A DNA stretch of 64,000 nucleotides from Alteracholeplasma palmae J233 (GCF_000968055.1 NC_022538.1:372001-436000); one strand, 5' to 3'; numbered from the stretch's first letter, positions 35,310 to 43,820 are shown. Notes: generated from the letters alone by a model not told the origin. A program made the numbers and translations.

Positions 35310-36836
35310 ATGGAACAAACAGTTGCGATTATTTTAGGTGTTATCCTACTAGCAAGCATTGGCTTTCTAGTATGGTATTGTATCAAAGGATACAACATTA
35401 TGGTTGGTTTCTTTGTAGTAGCACTTTTATGGACAATCATAGGTGTGATAGGAAATCAAGTGATTTCATCAGGTGAGTATATGAATACATTCTTCTCATA
35501 TACTAAGACAGATGCTGATGGTGTTGTCCACAATCTACATAGAAGTGGGCTAGAGGCTATACTATTTGCGATTAAGCATTCATTCCAAGATGGACCACAA
35601 GGCTATGGAGCATCCATTTTAACTAATATTTTCTTTGGGGCATTCTTTGGAAGAATTTTAATTGATACAAATATTGCCTCAACTATTATTAGAAAAACAG
35701 TAGAATTAGGTGGCGATAAGCCACGTGTTACATTAGCATTATTATCAATTGTAACAGCTATTTTATTTGTTAATATGACAGGTATTGGCCCAGTTATGGC
35801 AATTGCTGTAATTGTATTACCAATCTTACTAACAATAGGAATACCTCCAGGGGTTGCTTTATTCTCATTTATGGGATCTATTATGGCCGGTATACTAGTA
35901 AATCCAGTAAACTTTAAGCAGTATCACGGAATTGTTAAAACAGCAGTTGAAAATGCTTTAGGTAAAGGTTCTAGTGCTTATGGTTTAATTGATGGATATG
36001 ATTATGGAAATTATGCAGCATTTGGCTGGATTGGATTAGCGATTGTAGTAGTAGGTGTTATTTTAGTATCTAATATTGCCTTAGGCTTTAAGAAAAAAAC
36101 ATATGCTTGGGCAGTAGATATTCCAGATCAACAAGGGAATATCGAAAAACAAGATGCACCTTGGTATTCATGGTTATCTATTTTAATTCCAGTAGTTTTA
36201 ATCACTGTATTTAATATGATTAAGTTTAATGAAATACCAGGAAAAGAGCCTTCTAATTTCACTAGTTTCTCAACGATTCTAGCATTTATTATAGCGGGTA
36301 TATATGCCTTATTAACAACAGGCAAATTTAAAGGTGGATATAAAAAAGTAGTGGGAAGAATTTCTAAGTACTTCGCAGATGGTGCAATGGATGTCGCTCC
36401 TATGGTCGGCTTCTTACTAGCACTTGCAATGTTTAATAACGCTGCAGGGTTAAATATTCCTTACTTAAAAGTAATCGTAGGGGGAATTATTCCTTCATCA
36501 GCAGTGGCACTTGCATTAGTGTTTGCATTTATTTCAATAGGAAGTTTCTTTAGAGGACCAATTAATTTAGTGGGATCGGGATCAGCGTTTGCAACAATCG
36601 TATTTGTCAGTTTAGGAGATCCAGCAGTAACTGCATTAGGTATTGGATTTATTTATATCTTATTCTCTGTAACAACAGTTGTACCACAACATATTGATAT
36701 TACCCAATCTTGGGTTGCATGGGGCTTTGGTTATACCAATGTTAAACCAAAAGACTTTATGAAGATGTCTATTCCAACAGGATATATCTTATCAATCATT
36801 TTAGTGCTACTAGCACTAGTTATGTACGGTATTTAA
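35310..36836 (+). CDS. Ion-transporter superfamily permease, second copy
   Basis: A 508-residue paralogue of the permease at 32674 with about twelve helices (see shared segments there). It differs by a longer extracellular loop near residues 50-75 ('SYTKTDADGVVHNLHR') and a hydrophilic loop near 250-280. 'FFRGPINLVGSG' and 'QHIDITQSWVAWGFGY' correspond to 'LFRGPFMVWGSG' and 'QSCPTQSWGMWALSY' in the first copy. An AAAAGGAGAG site precedes the ATG. Two permeases in one locus suggest two related sugar acids, or uptake and release. The substrate is unknown. Confidence 0.83.
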   Translation: MEQTVAIILGVILLASIGFLVWYCIKGYNIMVGFFVVALLWTIIGVIGNQVISSGEYMNTFFSYTKTDADGVVHNLHRSGLEAILFAIKHSFQDGPQGYGASILTNIFFGAFFGRILIDTNIASTIIRKTVELGGDKPRVTLALLSIVTAILFVNMTGIGPVMAIAVIVLPILLTIGIPPGVALFSFMGSIMAGILVNPVNFKQYHGIVKTAVENALGKGSSAYGLIDGYDYGNYAAFGWIGLAIVVVGVILVSNIALGFKKKTYAWAVDIPDQQGNIEKQDAPWYSWLSILIPVVLITVFNMIKFNEIPGKEPSNFTSFSTILAFIIAGIYALLTTGKFKGGYKKVVGRISKYFADGAMDVAPMVGFLLALAMFNNAAGLNIPYLKVIVGGIIPSSAVALALVFAFISIGSFFRGPINLVGSGSAFATIVFVSLGDPAVTALGIGFIYILFSVTTVVPQHIDITQSWVAWGFGYTNVKPKDFMKMSIPTGYILSIILVLLALVMYGI

Positions 36837-36845
36837 AAAATAATA

Positions 36846-36874
36846 GAGTGCCCTCTAGCAATAGAGGGCTACTC
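36846..36874 (+). other. Strong GNRA-capped hairpin between permease and HExxH genes
   Basis: GAGT+GCCCTCTA (36846-36857), loop GCAA, TAGAGGGC-t-ACTC (36862-36874): a twelve-pair stem with one bulge and a GNRA tetraloop. No T-tract follows, so it is not a standard terminator. It may protect or process the mRNA, or bind a protein. Confidence 0.6.
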
Positions 36875-36889
36875 ATTAAAGAGGTATAT

Positions 36890-37582
36890 ATGAGTATAGA
36901 ATTAAAAAAAATCATTAATGATTTAAAGCATATACCTATTCAAGTATGGGGAAGATATGCAATTAAAAGAGATATTTTATATAATAAGATTAAAGAATCA
37001 GAGTATGATGATCTGATTTTAAACGCGCATGAATGTGGTATTTTTTATGCAAATAAAATAAAAGATGAATTAGAAGAAAAAGATCCTTTTAAGATTGCGG
37101 ATAAATTAAATATTAAAATTTCTGAAGAAGAAAATAAACCAGGAAGTAAAAGATTAGTTTTTGCGACTTTTACAACACCTAATAAAGTTGTTTTGATGAA
37201 AACGCCTATTTATAAAATTATTAATCATACACAAAAGTTAGATAATGAGAATAAGATTGATTTTGATGTAACTACAATAAAATCTATTTTACTTACACAT
37301 GAGATATTTCACTTTATTGAAAATAAATACAAAAAAGAAATCTATACTCAAAATAAACAAATTGTGTTATGGGAATTATTAGGGTATAAGCATAAATCGA
37401 ACTTAAGAGTTTTAAGTGAGATTGCTGCTATGTCTTTTGCACAAACTTTAAGTGGAGTTTTATACTCACCCTTTATGATAGATATTATTATGTTATATCC
37501 ATATAATAAAGAAGGTGCAGTGAAACTTTATAAAAGTATATTGGAAATTAATAGAAAGTGGGAGACTACAAATGAAAAATAA
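36890..37582 (+). CDS. HExxH protein (M78/ImmA-like metallopeptidase), second copy
   Basis: A 230-residue soluble protein. 'DPFKIADKLNIKIS' near residue 65 is the usual N-terminal segment of IrrE/ImmA (M78) proteins. 'LLTHEIFHFIEN' gives H137, E138 and H141, and 'VLSEIAAMSFAQTL' gives Glu177, 36 residues later, with the M78 'E..A..FA' pattern. It is homologous to the protein at 34190. ImmA peptidases cleave XRE repressors, but no XRE gene is adjacent here. I start at the ATG at 36890 behind GAGG; an upstream GTG would begin inside the hairpin. It overlaps the next gene by eleven bases. Confidence 0.75.
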   Translation: MSIELKKIINDLKHIPIQVWGRYAIKRDILYNKIKESEYDDLILNAHECGIFYANKIKDELEEKDPFKIADKLNIKISEEENKPGSKRLVFATFTTPNKVVLMKTPIYKIINHTQKLDNENKIDFDVTTIKSILLTHEIFHFIENKYKKEIYTQNKQIVLWELLGYKHKSNLRVLSEIAAMSFAQTLSGVLYSPFMIDIIMLYPYNKEGAVKLYKSILEINRKWETTNEK

Positions 37583-37757
37583 GCACTATCTTTCAACTTC
37601 AATCTTTTTGTTTCTAGGCTCTTTTATATTCTTATTTATTTTTATTATGCAAATAATGGAAATAGGTTTTGGATGGAATAGTCTAAGTAATGTCTTTTTA
37701 AGTTTTACATTATTAGTTTCAGGAATACTGATTTTTAAAAAATATAAAAGTAAATAA
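37572..37757 (+). CDS. Small two-helix membrane protein
   Basis: A 61-residue protein with helices at about residues 9-30 and 38-54, and a basic C-terminus (KKYKSK). It starts inside the end of the HExxH gene behind a weak GGGAG site, so it is translationally coupled. The helical hairpin resembles the N-terminal half of the protein at 34807, which follows the first HExxH gene; it lacks the soluble domain. Unknown function, possibly a truncated copy or a partner of the HExxH protein. Confidence 0.6.
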   Translation: MKNKHYLSTSIFLFLGSFIFLFIFIMQIMEIGFGWNSLSNVFLSFTLLVSGILIFKKYKSK

Positions 37758-37822
37758 TCATTATTAAGGAAAAAAAGTTCTAAAGATGATAAAATAATAT
37801 AAAAATAATTGGAGGACAAATC

Positions 37823-38023
37823 ATGAGTAACCAACAAGTAGAAAAATTATTTAGAATTATATTTTTATCAACAGCATCAATAGTTGCTGGATTAGCTGCT
37901 ATAGTATTGCCAGGAGACTTTTTAACTTATACATTTATGGTTGTTTCTATTGTAGGTGTAGTTTTATTAGGATTAGTAATAGCTAATAAGACATTAAAAA
38001 TAGAAAATAGTTCTAATGAGTGA
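37823..38023 (+). CDS. Small two-helix membrane protein, unknown
   Basis: A 66-residue protein with two predicted helices (about residues 11-29 and 34-53) behind an excellent TTGGAGGA ribosome site. Charged ends (NQQVEK and KIENSSNE) flank the helices. A terminator overlaps the stop codon. It could be the last gene of the hexuronate transcript or a separate unit, as a short gap of 65 bases precedes it. I do not recognise the family. Confidence 0.65.
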   Translation: MSNQQVEKLFRIIFLSTASIVAGLAAIVLPGDFLTYTFMVVSIVGVVLLGLVIANKTLKIENSSNE

Positions 38024-38044
38024 TGATTTCATCACTTTTTTTCT
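38019..38044 (+). terminator. Terminator overlapping the stop codon of the small membrane protein gene
   Basis: AGTGATG (38019-38025) pairs with CATCACT (38030-38036), loop ATTT, followed by T-rich sequence. Confidence 0.8.
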
Positions 38045-38082
38045 TGGTGTAGTATAATGATATTTATAGGAAGTGATTTGTT

Positions 38083-38805
38083 ATGGACATAAAAGAATTA
38101 GAAAGAATAATAAAAGAGTCTAAATATATTGTCTTTTTTGGTGGAGCAGGAGTTTCTACTGAAAGTGGGCTAAAGGATTTTCGTGGAGACACTGGGCTAT
38201 ATAAGGAAAAGTATATGAATATTACACCGGAAGTGATTTTATCTCATAGTTATTTTGTTAAAAACACTGAAGATTTTTTTGAGTATTATAAAGAAGTATT
38301 TTTAAGACCAAGAGTTAATCCTAATGCTGCACATAAAGTTTTAGCCCAATTAGAAAAGATGGGTAAACTTAAAAGTATTATTACTCAAAATATAGATAAC
38401 TTGCATCAAGAAGCTGGATCTAAAAAAGTGATTGAACTTCATGGATCTGTTTACAGAAACTATGCAATAGATACTAAAGAAAGATATGATGGTATTGATG
38501 TTATCTTAAAAAGCGAAGGTGTTCCCAAAACAGCTGATGGACAAATTATTAGACCAGATGTTATTTTATATGAAGAACCCCTTAATCAAAAAACAATCGA
38601 TGATGCTATTAATGAAATAAAAAAGGCAGATTGTTTAATCGTTGCAGGGACTTCTTTAGTAGTTTACCCAGCAGCAGGACTTTTAAGACATTTTAATGGT
38701 AAATATTTAATTGGGATTAATAGAAATTTAATTGATGTTCCTTATTTTATAAAAGGAGATATTGGTAAAGTTTTAAGTCAAATTAACCTTGAGGCATTAA
38801 AATGA
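38083..38805 (+). CDS. Sir2-family NAD-dependent deacylase lacking zinc cysteines
   Basis: A 240-residue sirtuin. The NAD motifs are intact: 'GAGVSTESGLKDFRG' (21-35), 'TQNIDNLH' (101-108), catalytic H120 in 'ELHG' and 'GTSLVVYPAAGL' (189-200). The zinc module is not. In relatives the segment after 'HGSVYRNY' and before 'RPDV' carries four Cys; here these places hold A128, T131, T150 and a non-Cys residue near 153. The only Cys in the protein is C184. The fold may be stabilised differently, or this may be a divergent deacylase or ADP-ribosylase. It overlaps the YbaK-like gene by four bases. Confidence 0.88.
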   Translation: MDIKELERIIKESKYIVFFGGAGVSTESGLKDFRGDTGLYKEKYMNITPEVILSHSYFVKNTEDFFEYYKEVFLRPRVNPNAAHKVLAQLEKMGKLKSIITQNIDNLHQEAGSKKVIELHGSVYRNYAIDTKERYDGIDVILKSEGVPKTADGQIIRPDVILYEEPLNQKTIDDAINEIKKADCLIVAGTSLVVYPAAGLLRHFNGKYLIGINRNLIDVPYFIKGDIGKVLSQINLEALK

Positions 38806-39269
38806 TTAAAAAAACTTTAGTTATGAAATATTTAGATCAAAAAAAGATACCTTATGAAGCATTTGAATATGAAGTTACACATCACTTAACAGGTGAAGAA
38901 ATTGCTGATGTATTAAATGAAAATGCTAAAGAAGTATTTAAAACAATTGTGTGTGATGATTATAATAAACATTATTATGTTTTTATTATTCCTGTTTTAG
39001 AACAATTAGATTTAAAAAAATGTGCTAAAATTGTTGGGGCAAAGAAATTAGAATTATTGCCTTTAAAGGAATTACATGACATAACAGGTTATTATAGAGG
39101 TGGTTGTTCACCAATAGGAATGAAAAGGAAATACTTAACACATATTGATAGTAATGTAGATAAGTTTGAATTTATATATATTAGTGCTGGTGAAGTAGGC
39201 AAACAAATTAAAATTGATCCTAAGCAATTAATAGCACTAGAAAAAATTAAAGTAGCTGAGTTGATATAA
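38802..39269 (+). CDS. ybaK: YbaK/EbsC-type aminoacyl-tRNA deacylase (Cys-tRNA(Pro))
   Basis: A 155-residue protein of the YbaK branch, which clears Cys mischarged onto tRNA(Pro). The conserved segments 'KEVFKTIVCDD' with the catalytic Lys, 'IPVLEQLDLKKCAKIVGAKK' and 'TGYYRGGCSPIGMKRK' are present. The start lies in the ATGA overlap with the sirtuin gene, so the two proteins are made together. Their functional link is unclear. A bidirectional terminator follows. Confidence 0.9.
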   Translation: MIKKTLVMKYLDQKKIPYEAFEYEVTHHLTGEEIADVLNENAKEVFKTIVCDDYNKHYYVFIIPVLEQLDLKKCAKIVGAKKLELLPLKELHDITGYYRGGCSPIGMKRKYLTHIDSNVDKFEFIYISAGEVGKQIKIDPKQLIALEKIKVAELI

Positions 39270-39272
39270 AAT

Positions 39273-39316
39273 AAAATGAGTATATACCGTTAAGAGGTAA
39301 ATATACTCATTTTTTA
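39273..39316. terminator. Bidirectional terminator between ybaK and the amino-acid ABC operon
   Basis: AAAATGAGTATAT (39273-39285) pairs with ATATACTCATTTT (39301-39313), with A/T tracts on both sides. Confidence 0.85.
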
Positions 39317-39318
39317 TT

Positions 39319-40065
39319 CTAATAGTCAGTTAGTCTATATAAAAAGTTTTTTAGACGTTCTTCTTTAGGAGCATCAAAGATGTTTTCAGGTGTATCATCA
39401 GCAATCACTTTACCTTGATCCATAAAGATAACTCTTGATGAAACTTCCTTAGCAAATTGCATTTCATGTGTCACAATAATAAGTGTCATACCGCTATCTG
39501 ATAGACCTCTTATCACCTTTAAAACTTCACCAACCATCTCAGGGTCTAAAGCAGAAGTAGGTTCATCAAAAAGAATGACATCAGGATTCATAGCTAAGCT
39601 TCTAGCAATAGCTATTCTTTGTTGTTGCCCTCCAGAAAGTTGATTTGGATAACTATTTACCTTTTCTTCTAAACCAACTTTTTTTAGCAAATCTGAAGCT
39701 AAAGTATTTGCTTCATTTATTTCAATCTTATGAATTAATTTAGGAGCTATAGTAATATTTTCTAAGACAGATAGGTGAGGGAAAAGGTTAAAACTTTGAA
39801 ACACCATGCCAATCTTTTGTCTAATTAAATTAAGATTTTTATTTTTAATATTAAGTAATTCACCTTCAAAGAAAATAGTACCAGATGTTGGTTGTTCCAT
39901 TAAATTTAAACATCTTAATAAAGTAGATTTCCCACTTCCAGAAGGTCCAATAATACTAATAATTTCACCTTTTTTAATAGAAAGTGTCACATCACTCAGT
40001 GCTTGAGTTTTATTTTTAAAAACCTTACTTACATTATTCAATTCAAATAGGTAGTTATTGTCCAT
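39319..40065 (-). CDS. Polar amino-acid ABC importer, ATP-binding protein
   Basis: A 248-residue ATPase of the GlnQ/HisP type. Walker [10 protein letters not shown], signature LSGGQQQR, Walker B '[20 protein letters not shown]' and H-loop 'VTHEMQFA' are all canonical; the '[12 protein letters not shown]' segment is typical for polar amino-acid importers. The ATG at 40065 follows AGAGGATG. It overlaps the permease gene by eleven bases and completes a solute-binding protein, permease, ATPase operon. The amino acid is not identifiable from sequence. Confidence 0.95.
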   Translation of the reverse strand: MDNNYLFELNNVSKVFKNKTQALSDVTLSIKKGEIISIIGPSGSGKSTLLRCLNLMEQPTSGTIFFEGELLNIKNKNLNLIRQKIGMVFQSFNLFPHLSVLENITIAPKLIHKIEINEANTLASDLLKKVGLEEKVNSYPNQLSGGQQQRIAIARSLAMNPDVILFDEPTSALDPEMVGEVLKVIRGLSDSGMTLIIVTHEMQFAKEVSSRVIFMDQGKVIADDTPENIFDAPKEERLKNFLYRLTDY

Positions 40066-40741
40066 ATGACATCCTCTTTTCAAAATGTAACATTAATTTA
40101 GATAAAGGTAATGTTAACATTAAATATAATACCCCTGCAACAATATAAACTTCAACCATTTTCCAAGTTTGTGATTTAATAACATCTATTTGGAACATAA
40201 GCTCTGCTATACCTACAACCACAAAAATAGAAGTTTCTTTAATAATTGTTACAAACTCATTTCCAAGTGAAGGCATAATGTTTTTAATCGCTTGGGGCAA
40301 AATAATTTTTATCATTGTTTGGCTAGAACTTAATCCAAGTGAGCGTGCAGCTTCACTTTGCCCTTTTGATACTGATAAAATGCCTCCTCTAACAATTTCT
40401 GAAATATAGGCAGTACAGTTGATAATAAGAGCTATGACTCCAGGAATTAAAGAGCCTAAATCTATCCCTAAAAATGGCATTACAGGAAGATTCATTGCAT
40501 AATATAAGATAAACACTTGAACTAACATTGGGGTTCCACGAATAATATCAACAAATATACTAGCAGGAATTCTTAATATTTTTTTTGAAGATAAACGCAT
40601 AAATGCTGGGATGAGTGCAAGGAAAAAACCTACTCCCACACCAATTAAAGCTAAGATAACAGTAATAGACAACCCTTTTAATAAAAGAATAATTGTATCT
40701 TTATCTAATAGAAAAGAAAAATCTAATAATATATTTAACAT
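40055..40741 (-). CDS. Polar amino-acid ABC importer, permease
   Basis: A 228-residue HisM/GlnP-type permease with about five helices. The conserved '[14 protein letters not shown]' and the ATPase-coupling segment '[22 protein letters not shown]' are characteristic. The start shares one base with the stop of the binding-protein gene. A single permease in the operon implies a homodimer in the membrane. Confidence 0.95.
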   Translation of the reverse strand: MLNILLDFSFLLDKDTIILLLKGLSITVILALIGVGVGFFLALIPAFMRLSSKKILRIPASIFVDIIRGTPMLVQVFILYYAMNLPVMPFLGIDLGSLIPGVIALIINCTAYISEIVRGGILSVSKGQSEAARSLGLSSSQTMIKIILPQAIKNIMPSLGNEFVTIIKETSIFVVVGIAELMFQIDVIKSQTWKMVEVYIVAGVLYLMLTLPLSKLMLHFEKRMSYGQ

Positions 40742-41541
40742 TAGCTTTCAATCCCTGAGTATTGTTTAAGCCATTGATCAATTTTTCCTGATTCTTTTAA
40801 GCCTTTGATAACTGAGTTAATGACATCAAGTTTGTCATAACCTTTTTTAACAGCAACCGCATTTCCAGTAAAATCTGATTCTACATAAAATGCTTTAACA
40901 AAGTCAGGGAATTCACCATTAATATGTGTATCAGCGGTTGCGTTTTCAGTAAATAAAGCCTGGATTCTTCCTGATTTTAAATCATTTAATAAAACATTTA
41001 AATCAGAGTTGATACTCTTGATAGCATTTTTTGCTGAAGTGTTTGCGATTGTTTGCTGTAAAGAACCTGCTTGTGCACCAACAGAGATGCTTGATTTATT
41101 AATATCATCAATTGTAGTATATTTTTCTTTATCTTCTTTCTTAACGATGACAACTTGTGTATTTTGTTCAGTAAAGTAAGAATTAGAAAAATCAACTTGT
41201 TCTAATCTTGCAGAAGTTGGAGTAATACCCGCTAAAGCAAAATCTGCTTTACCAGTCATAACATCAGAAATTAAAAAGTCGAATTTTTTATGAATCACTC
41301 TTAAATTCTTTTTTAAGGCACGTGCGATTTCTTTTGCGATTTCAATGTCTACACCTTCAACAGTATATCCATTATCTTTTTTTACAAGATTTTCATAAGG
41401 TGGATAATCTGCAGAAGTAACCATTGTTACATAACCATCAAAAGTCTCGTCTAACGTAAACATAAACATATTTGTATTAGAACAAGCAGATAAAGTAAGA
41501 ATTGAAGCTAGGGCGAATATTAGGGTAAGTATTTTTTTCAT
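40741..41541 (-). CDS. Polar amino-acid ABC importer, substrate-binding lipoprotein
   Basis: A 266-residue binding protein (SBP_bac_3 family). A signal sequence ends in lipobox LSAC with C20, so it is lipid-anchored on the outer face of the membrane. 'SADYPPYENLVKKDNGYTV' with 'VEGVDIEIAKEIARAL' is the ligand-binding start of the family, and 'DFALAGITPTSARLEQVDFS' contains the ligand-carboxylate Arg. The ATG at 41541 lies behind AAGGAGAAAA. The longer upstream frame would place charged residues before the signal peptide and is rejected. Ligand unknown. Confidence 0.93.
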   Translation of the reverse strand: MKKILTLIFALASILTLSACSNTNMFMFTLDETFDGYVTMVTSADYPPYENLVKKDNGYTVEGVDIEIAKEIARALKKNLRVIHKKFDFLISDVMTGKADFALAGITPTSARLEQVDFSNSYFTEQNTQVVIVKKEDKEKYTTIDDINKSSISVGAQAGSLQQTIANTSAKNAIKSINSDLNVLLNDLKSGRIQALFTENATADTHINGEFPDFVKAFYVESDFTGNAVAVKKGYDKLDVINSVIKGLKESGKIDQWLKQYSGIES

Positions 41542-41903
41542 TGTTTTTCTCCTTCTAGAAAATAAAAAAGCCTTGTTTAAAAAGCTTTCATTCTCATGAG
41601 AAATAATATACCATGAGCAAAAAAACAATAAAAAATTGTCTAATTATACTCAAGGACTATTATTTCTTAAGCATAAATAGACAACAAATGTCTAGAGTAT
41701 ACTCAAGGACTATAATTATAAATAGCCTATCTTGGAAGAAGCTTTTTAGCTTATTGCATAATTCTAACACATAAAAATAATAATGCAAGATAAAAATGCA
41801 ATTAAATATAAATGAAAGCGCCACTCATTACTTAAATCGTATTGTTTTATTCAATGAAGAGGCATATAATATGTGTGATTTTGTATTTTCAAGGAGAGAA
41901 GAA
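41542..41903. promoter_or_regulatory. Divergent control region between amino-acid importer and ClC gene
   Basis: On the minus strand an extended -10 TGG-TATATT (TATATT = 41609-41604) would start the importer transcript; directly downstream lies the perfect palindrome TTCTCATGAGAA (41590-41601). Upstream, TATACTCAAGGACTAT occurs twice exactly (41645-41660 and 41698-41713), 53 bases apart, about five helical turns. On the plus strand TTGTTT (41842-41847), 17 bases, TATAAT (41865-41870) starts the ClC transcript. TTGCAT/ATGCAA words recur at 41754, 41783 and 41796. No gene is visible in this stretch. Confidence 0.6.
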
Positions 41904-43493
41904 ATGGGAAAAATTAGAAAAATTAAGTCTAAATTATCAGTCTTTTTTATGATATTTTATGGCGTTTTAACAGGAATGATAGCAGGGCTATTTTTATATG
42001 GGTTTAAACAACTAGCAGCCTTAGTATTAAAACAAACTGTATCAATATTTGAATATGTAAAAGTTCATCCTTGGTATATTCCTCTGCTATTTATAGGACT
42101 TGCAATTTTAGCTTATTTAGTAGCACTTATTATAAAAAAAGAACCTAATGCTGGTGGTGGTGCAATTGCTAGAACAGAAGGTTTTTTAAGGGGATTAATT
42201 ACATTTAAATGGCTTAGAACAACTCTTGCTACCCTGGTTTCTAGTTTACTTGTTTTCTTTGGTGGGTTACCATATGGAATTGAAGGATCAAGCGTTATTA
42301 TGGGAACTACTATATCTGGAGGAGTTTCAAAATTAGGTCAGGCTGATCCATCGTTAGAAAGATATATTTTAACAAGTGGTGCGAGTGCAGGATTTGCAGT
42401 TGCAACAGGGTCTCCTTTAGCAGGTATTGTTTTCTCTTTAGAAGAAATGCATAAAAAATTCTCATTTTTATTATTAATTGTTTCAATGGCTGGGGCAAGT
42501 GCTGCCGCATTAACAATTAAAGTAATGGATCATATATTTAATACGAGCAATGTATTCTTTCCAATAGGTAAAGTTGAACCATTACCATTAAGTCTTATGT
42601 GGTTAACAATTATTATAGGTATTATAGCTGGATTAGTAGCAACTGGATTTAATAAATTCTTAGAAAAAATGAATCATTATATAGATACAAAACTTAAAAA
42701 AGTGACACAATTTATAAGAATATTAGTTAACTTCTTATTAGTAGGTATTGCAGGTTTATTTTTAGTAGAAATATTAGGAAATGGTCATCATTTATTAATA
42801 GAAGCGATGGAAAGAAAATTTGCATGGACCACACTCCTTGTTTTATTGATTGTTAAAATTATATTAATATCAGTATCTGTTGGATCAGGAGTGACAGGTG
42901 GATTATTTGTACCATCACTAGTTATAGGTGGATTAACAGGAGCTTTAATAAATGAGTTATTTATCAGTTTAGGAGTTGATGCTAATTACACTAAGATTAT
43001 TATTATACTTGCTATGGGAGCGTTTTTTGGAACATCGATTCACGCACCTATAACAACCATTGTTTTTATGATAGAAGCAACTCAAGATCCATATAATGTC
43101 TTGGCAATGGTTTTAGTATTATTAGTCGCAATGGTCACTGCCCATGCATTTAAAAATGAATCAAACAATGATACTGTTTTAGAAAGAATTTTAAGAAAAC
43201 AAGATAAAGGCAAAACTGCTAATATATATGAACTTGTGGGAAAAATCCAAGAAGGTGCCTTTGTGGTTAACAAACCAACAAGAGATATCTTATGGCCAGC
43301 TAATAGCCTTATTACAACTATTAAAAGAGAAAACGACCCAAAAGGTCATAGAATGGTTAAAGGTGGAGATAAATTACTTAAGTCACTTGATACTATTGTG
43401 TTTCAGGTTCAAAGTTATGATTTAGAAAAAACTAAAACAGAATTTACTGCTTTAATTGGAAATCAAGAATTAATTTCTAAACAACTACATTAA
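41904..43493 (+). CDS. ClC-family chloride channel/antiporter
   Basis: A 529-residue protein with the ClC helix pattern. 'YGIEGSSVIMG' corresponds to the GxEGP selectivity region and keeps the gating Glu (E127); 'GSGVTGGLFVPSLVIGG' corresponds to GxFxP. After the membrane domain (~residue 430) there is a ~100-residue cytosolic tail that does not look like two CBS domains. I start at the ATG at 41904, which has AAGGAGAG upstream and lies 34 bases after a well-formed -10 box. An in-frame ATG at 41796 lies upstream of that promoter. Whether it is a channel or an H+/Cl- antiporter is not clear. Confidence 0.9.
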   Translation: MGKIRKIKSKLSVFFMIFYGVLTGMIAGLFLYGFKQLAALVLKQTVSIFEYVKVHPWYIPLLFIGLAILAYLVALIIKKEPNAGGGAIARTEGFLRGLITFKWLRTTLATLVSSLLVFFGGLPYGIEGSSVIMGTTISGGVSKLGQADPSLERYILTSGASAGFAVATGSPLAGIVFSLEEMHKKFSFLLLIVSMAGASAAALTIKVMDHIFNTSNVFFPIGKVEPLPLSLMWLTIIIGIIAGLVATGFNKFLEKMNHYIDTKLKKVTQFIRILVNFLLVGIAGLFLVEILGNGHHLLIEAMERKFAWTTLLVLLIVKIILISVSVGSGVTGGLFVPSLVIGGLTGALINELFISLGVDANYTKIIIILAMGAFFGTSIHAPITTIVFMIEATQDPYNVLAMVLVLLVAMVTAHAFKNESNNDTVLERILRKQDKGKTANIYELVGKIQEGAFVVNKPTRDILWPANSLITTIKRENDPKGHRMVKGGDKLLKSLDTIVFQVQSYDLEKTKTEFTALIGNQELISKQLH

Positions 43494-43495
43494 AC

Positions 43496-43524
43496 TTGTC
43501 TTAAAAAATAAAACATGGTATAAT
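43496..43524 (+). promoter_or_regulatory. Promoter of the acyl carrier protein gene
   Basis: TTGTCT (43496-43501), 17 bases, TATAAT (43519-43524), followed by AGGAGG before the ATG at 43559. Confidence 0.7.
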
Positions 43525-43558
43525 TTCTATGATATTTTTACATAGGAGGATTTACTAT

Positions 43559-43789
43559 ATGCCAGTATTTAATAAAATTAAAGAACTTATTGTTAACGAA
43601 TTATCAGTAGATGAATCAAAAGTTGCATTAGAATCTAGATTAGTAGAAGATTTAGGTGCAGACTCAATTGATGCTGTTGAATTAGTTATGAACGTTGAAG
43701 AAGCATTCAATGTAGAAATCAGCGATGAGGCTTTACAAAACTTGAAAACTGTTGGAGATTTAGTATCATTTATTGAAACTAGTCGCTAA
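43559..43789 (+). CDS. acpP: Acyl carrier protein
   Basis: A 76-residue acidic protein. Ser36 in 'LGADSIDAVELVM' is the phosphopantetheine attachment site. The ATG at 43559 follows a perfect AGGAGG; the frame extends ten codons further upstream, but those lie before the ribosome site. It carries acyl chains in fatty-acid synthesis or transfer. No fab gene is adjacent; it stands alone with its own promoter and terminator. Confidence 0.96.
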   Translation: MPVFNKIKELIVNELSVDESKVALESRLVEDLGADSIDAVELVMNVEEAFNVEISDEALQNLKTVGDLVSFIETSR

Positions 43790-43795
43790 AATATG

Positions 43796-43820
43796 AAAAG
43801 GCGTATGCCTTTTTATTTTA
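43796..43820 (+). terminator. Terminator after acpP
   Basis: AAAAGGC pairs with GCCTTTT over loop GTAT, followed by a T-rich tail. Confidence 0.85.

Noticed and set aside
35192-35476. A 94-codon open frame overlapping the start of the second permease
   Set aside because: It runs out of frame through two better genes and has a basic, low-complexity product.
36848-36889. GTG start giving a longer HExxH protein
   Set aside because: The start codon lies inside the strong hairpin and has no ribosome site; the ATG at 36890 has GAGG.
41796-41903. N-terminal 36-residue extension of the ClC protein
   Set aside because: It would start upstream of a well-formed promoter (TTGTTT-N17-TATAAT), while the ATG at 41904 has a strong ribosome site and begins a normal ClC N-terminus.
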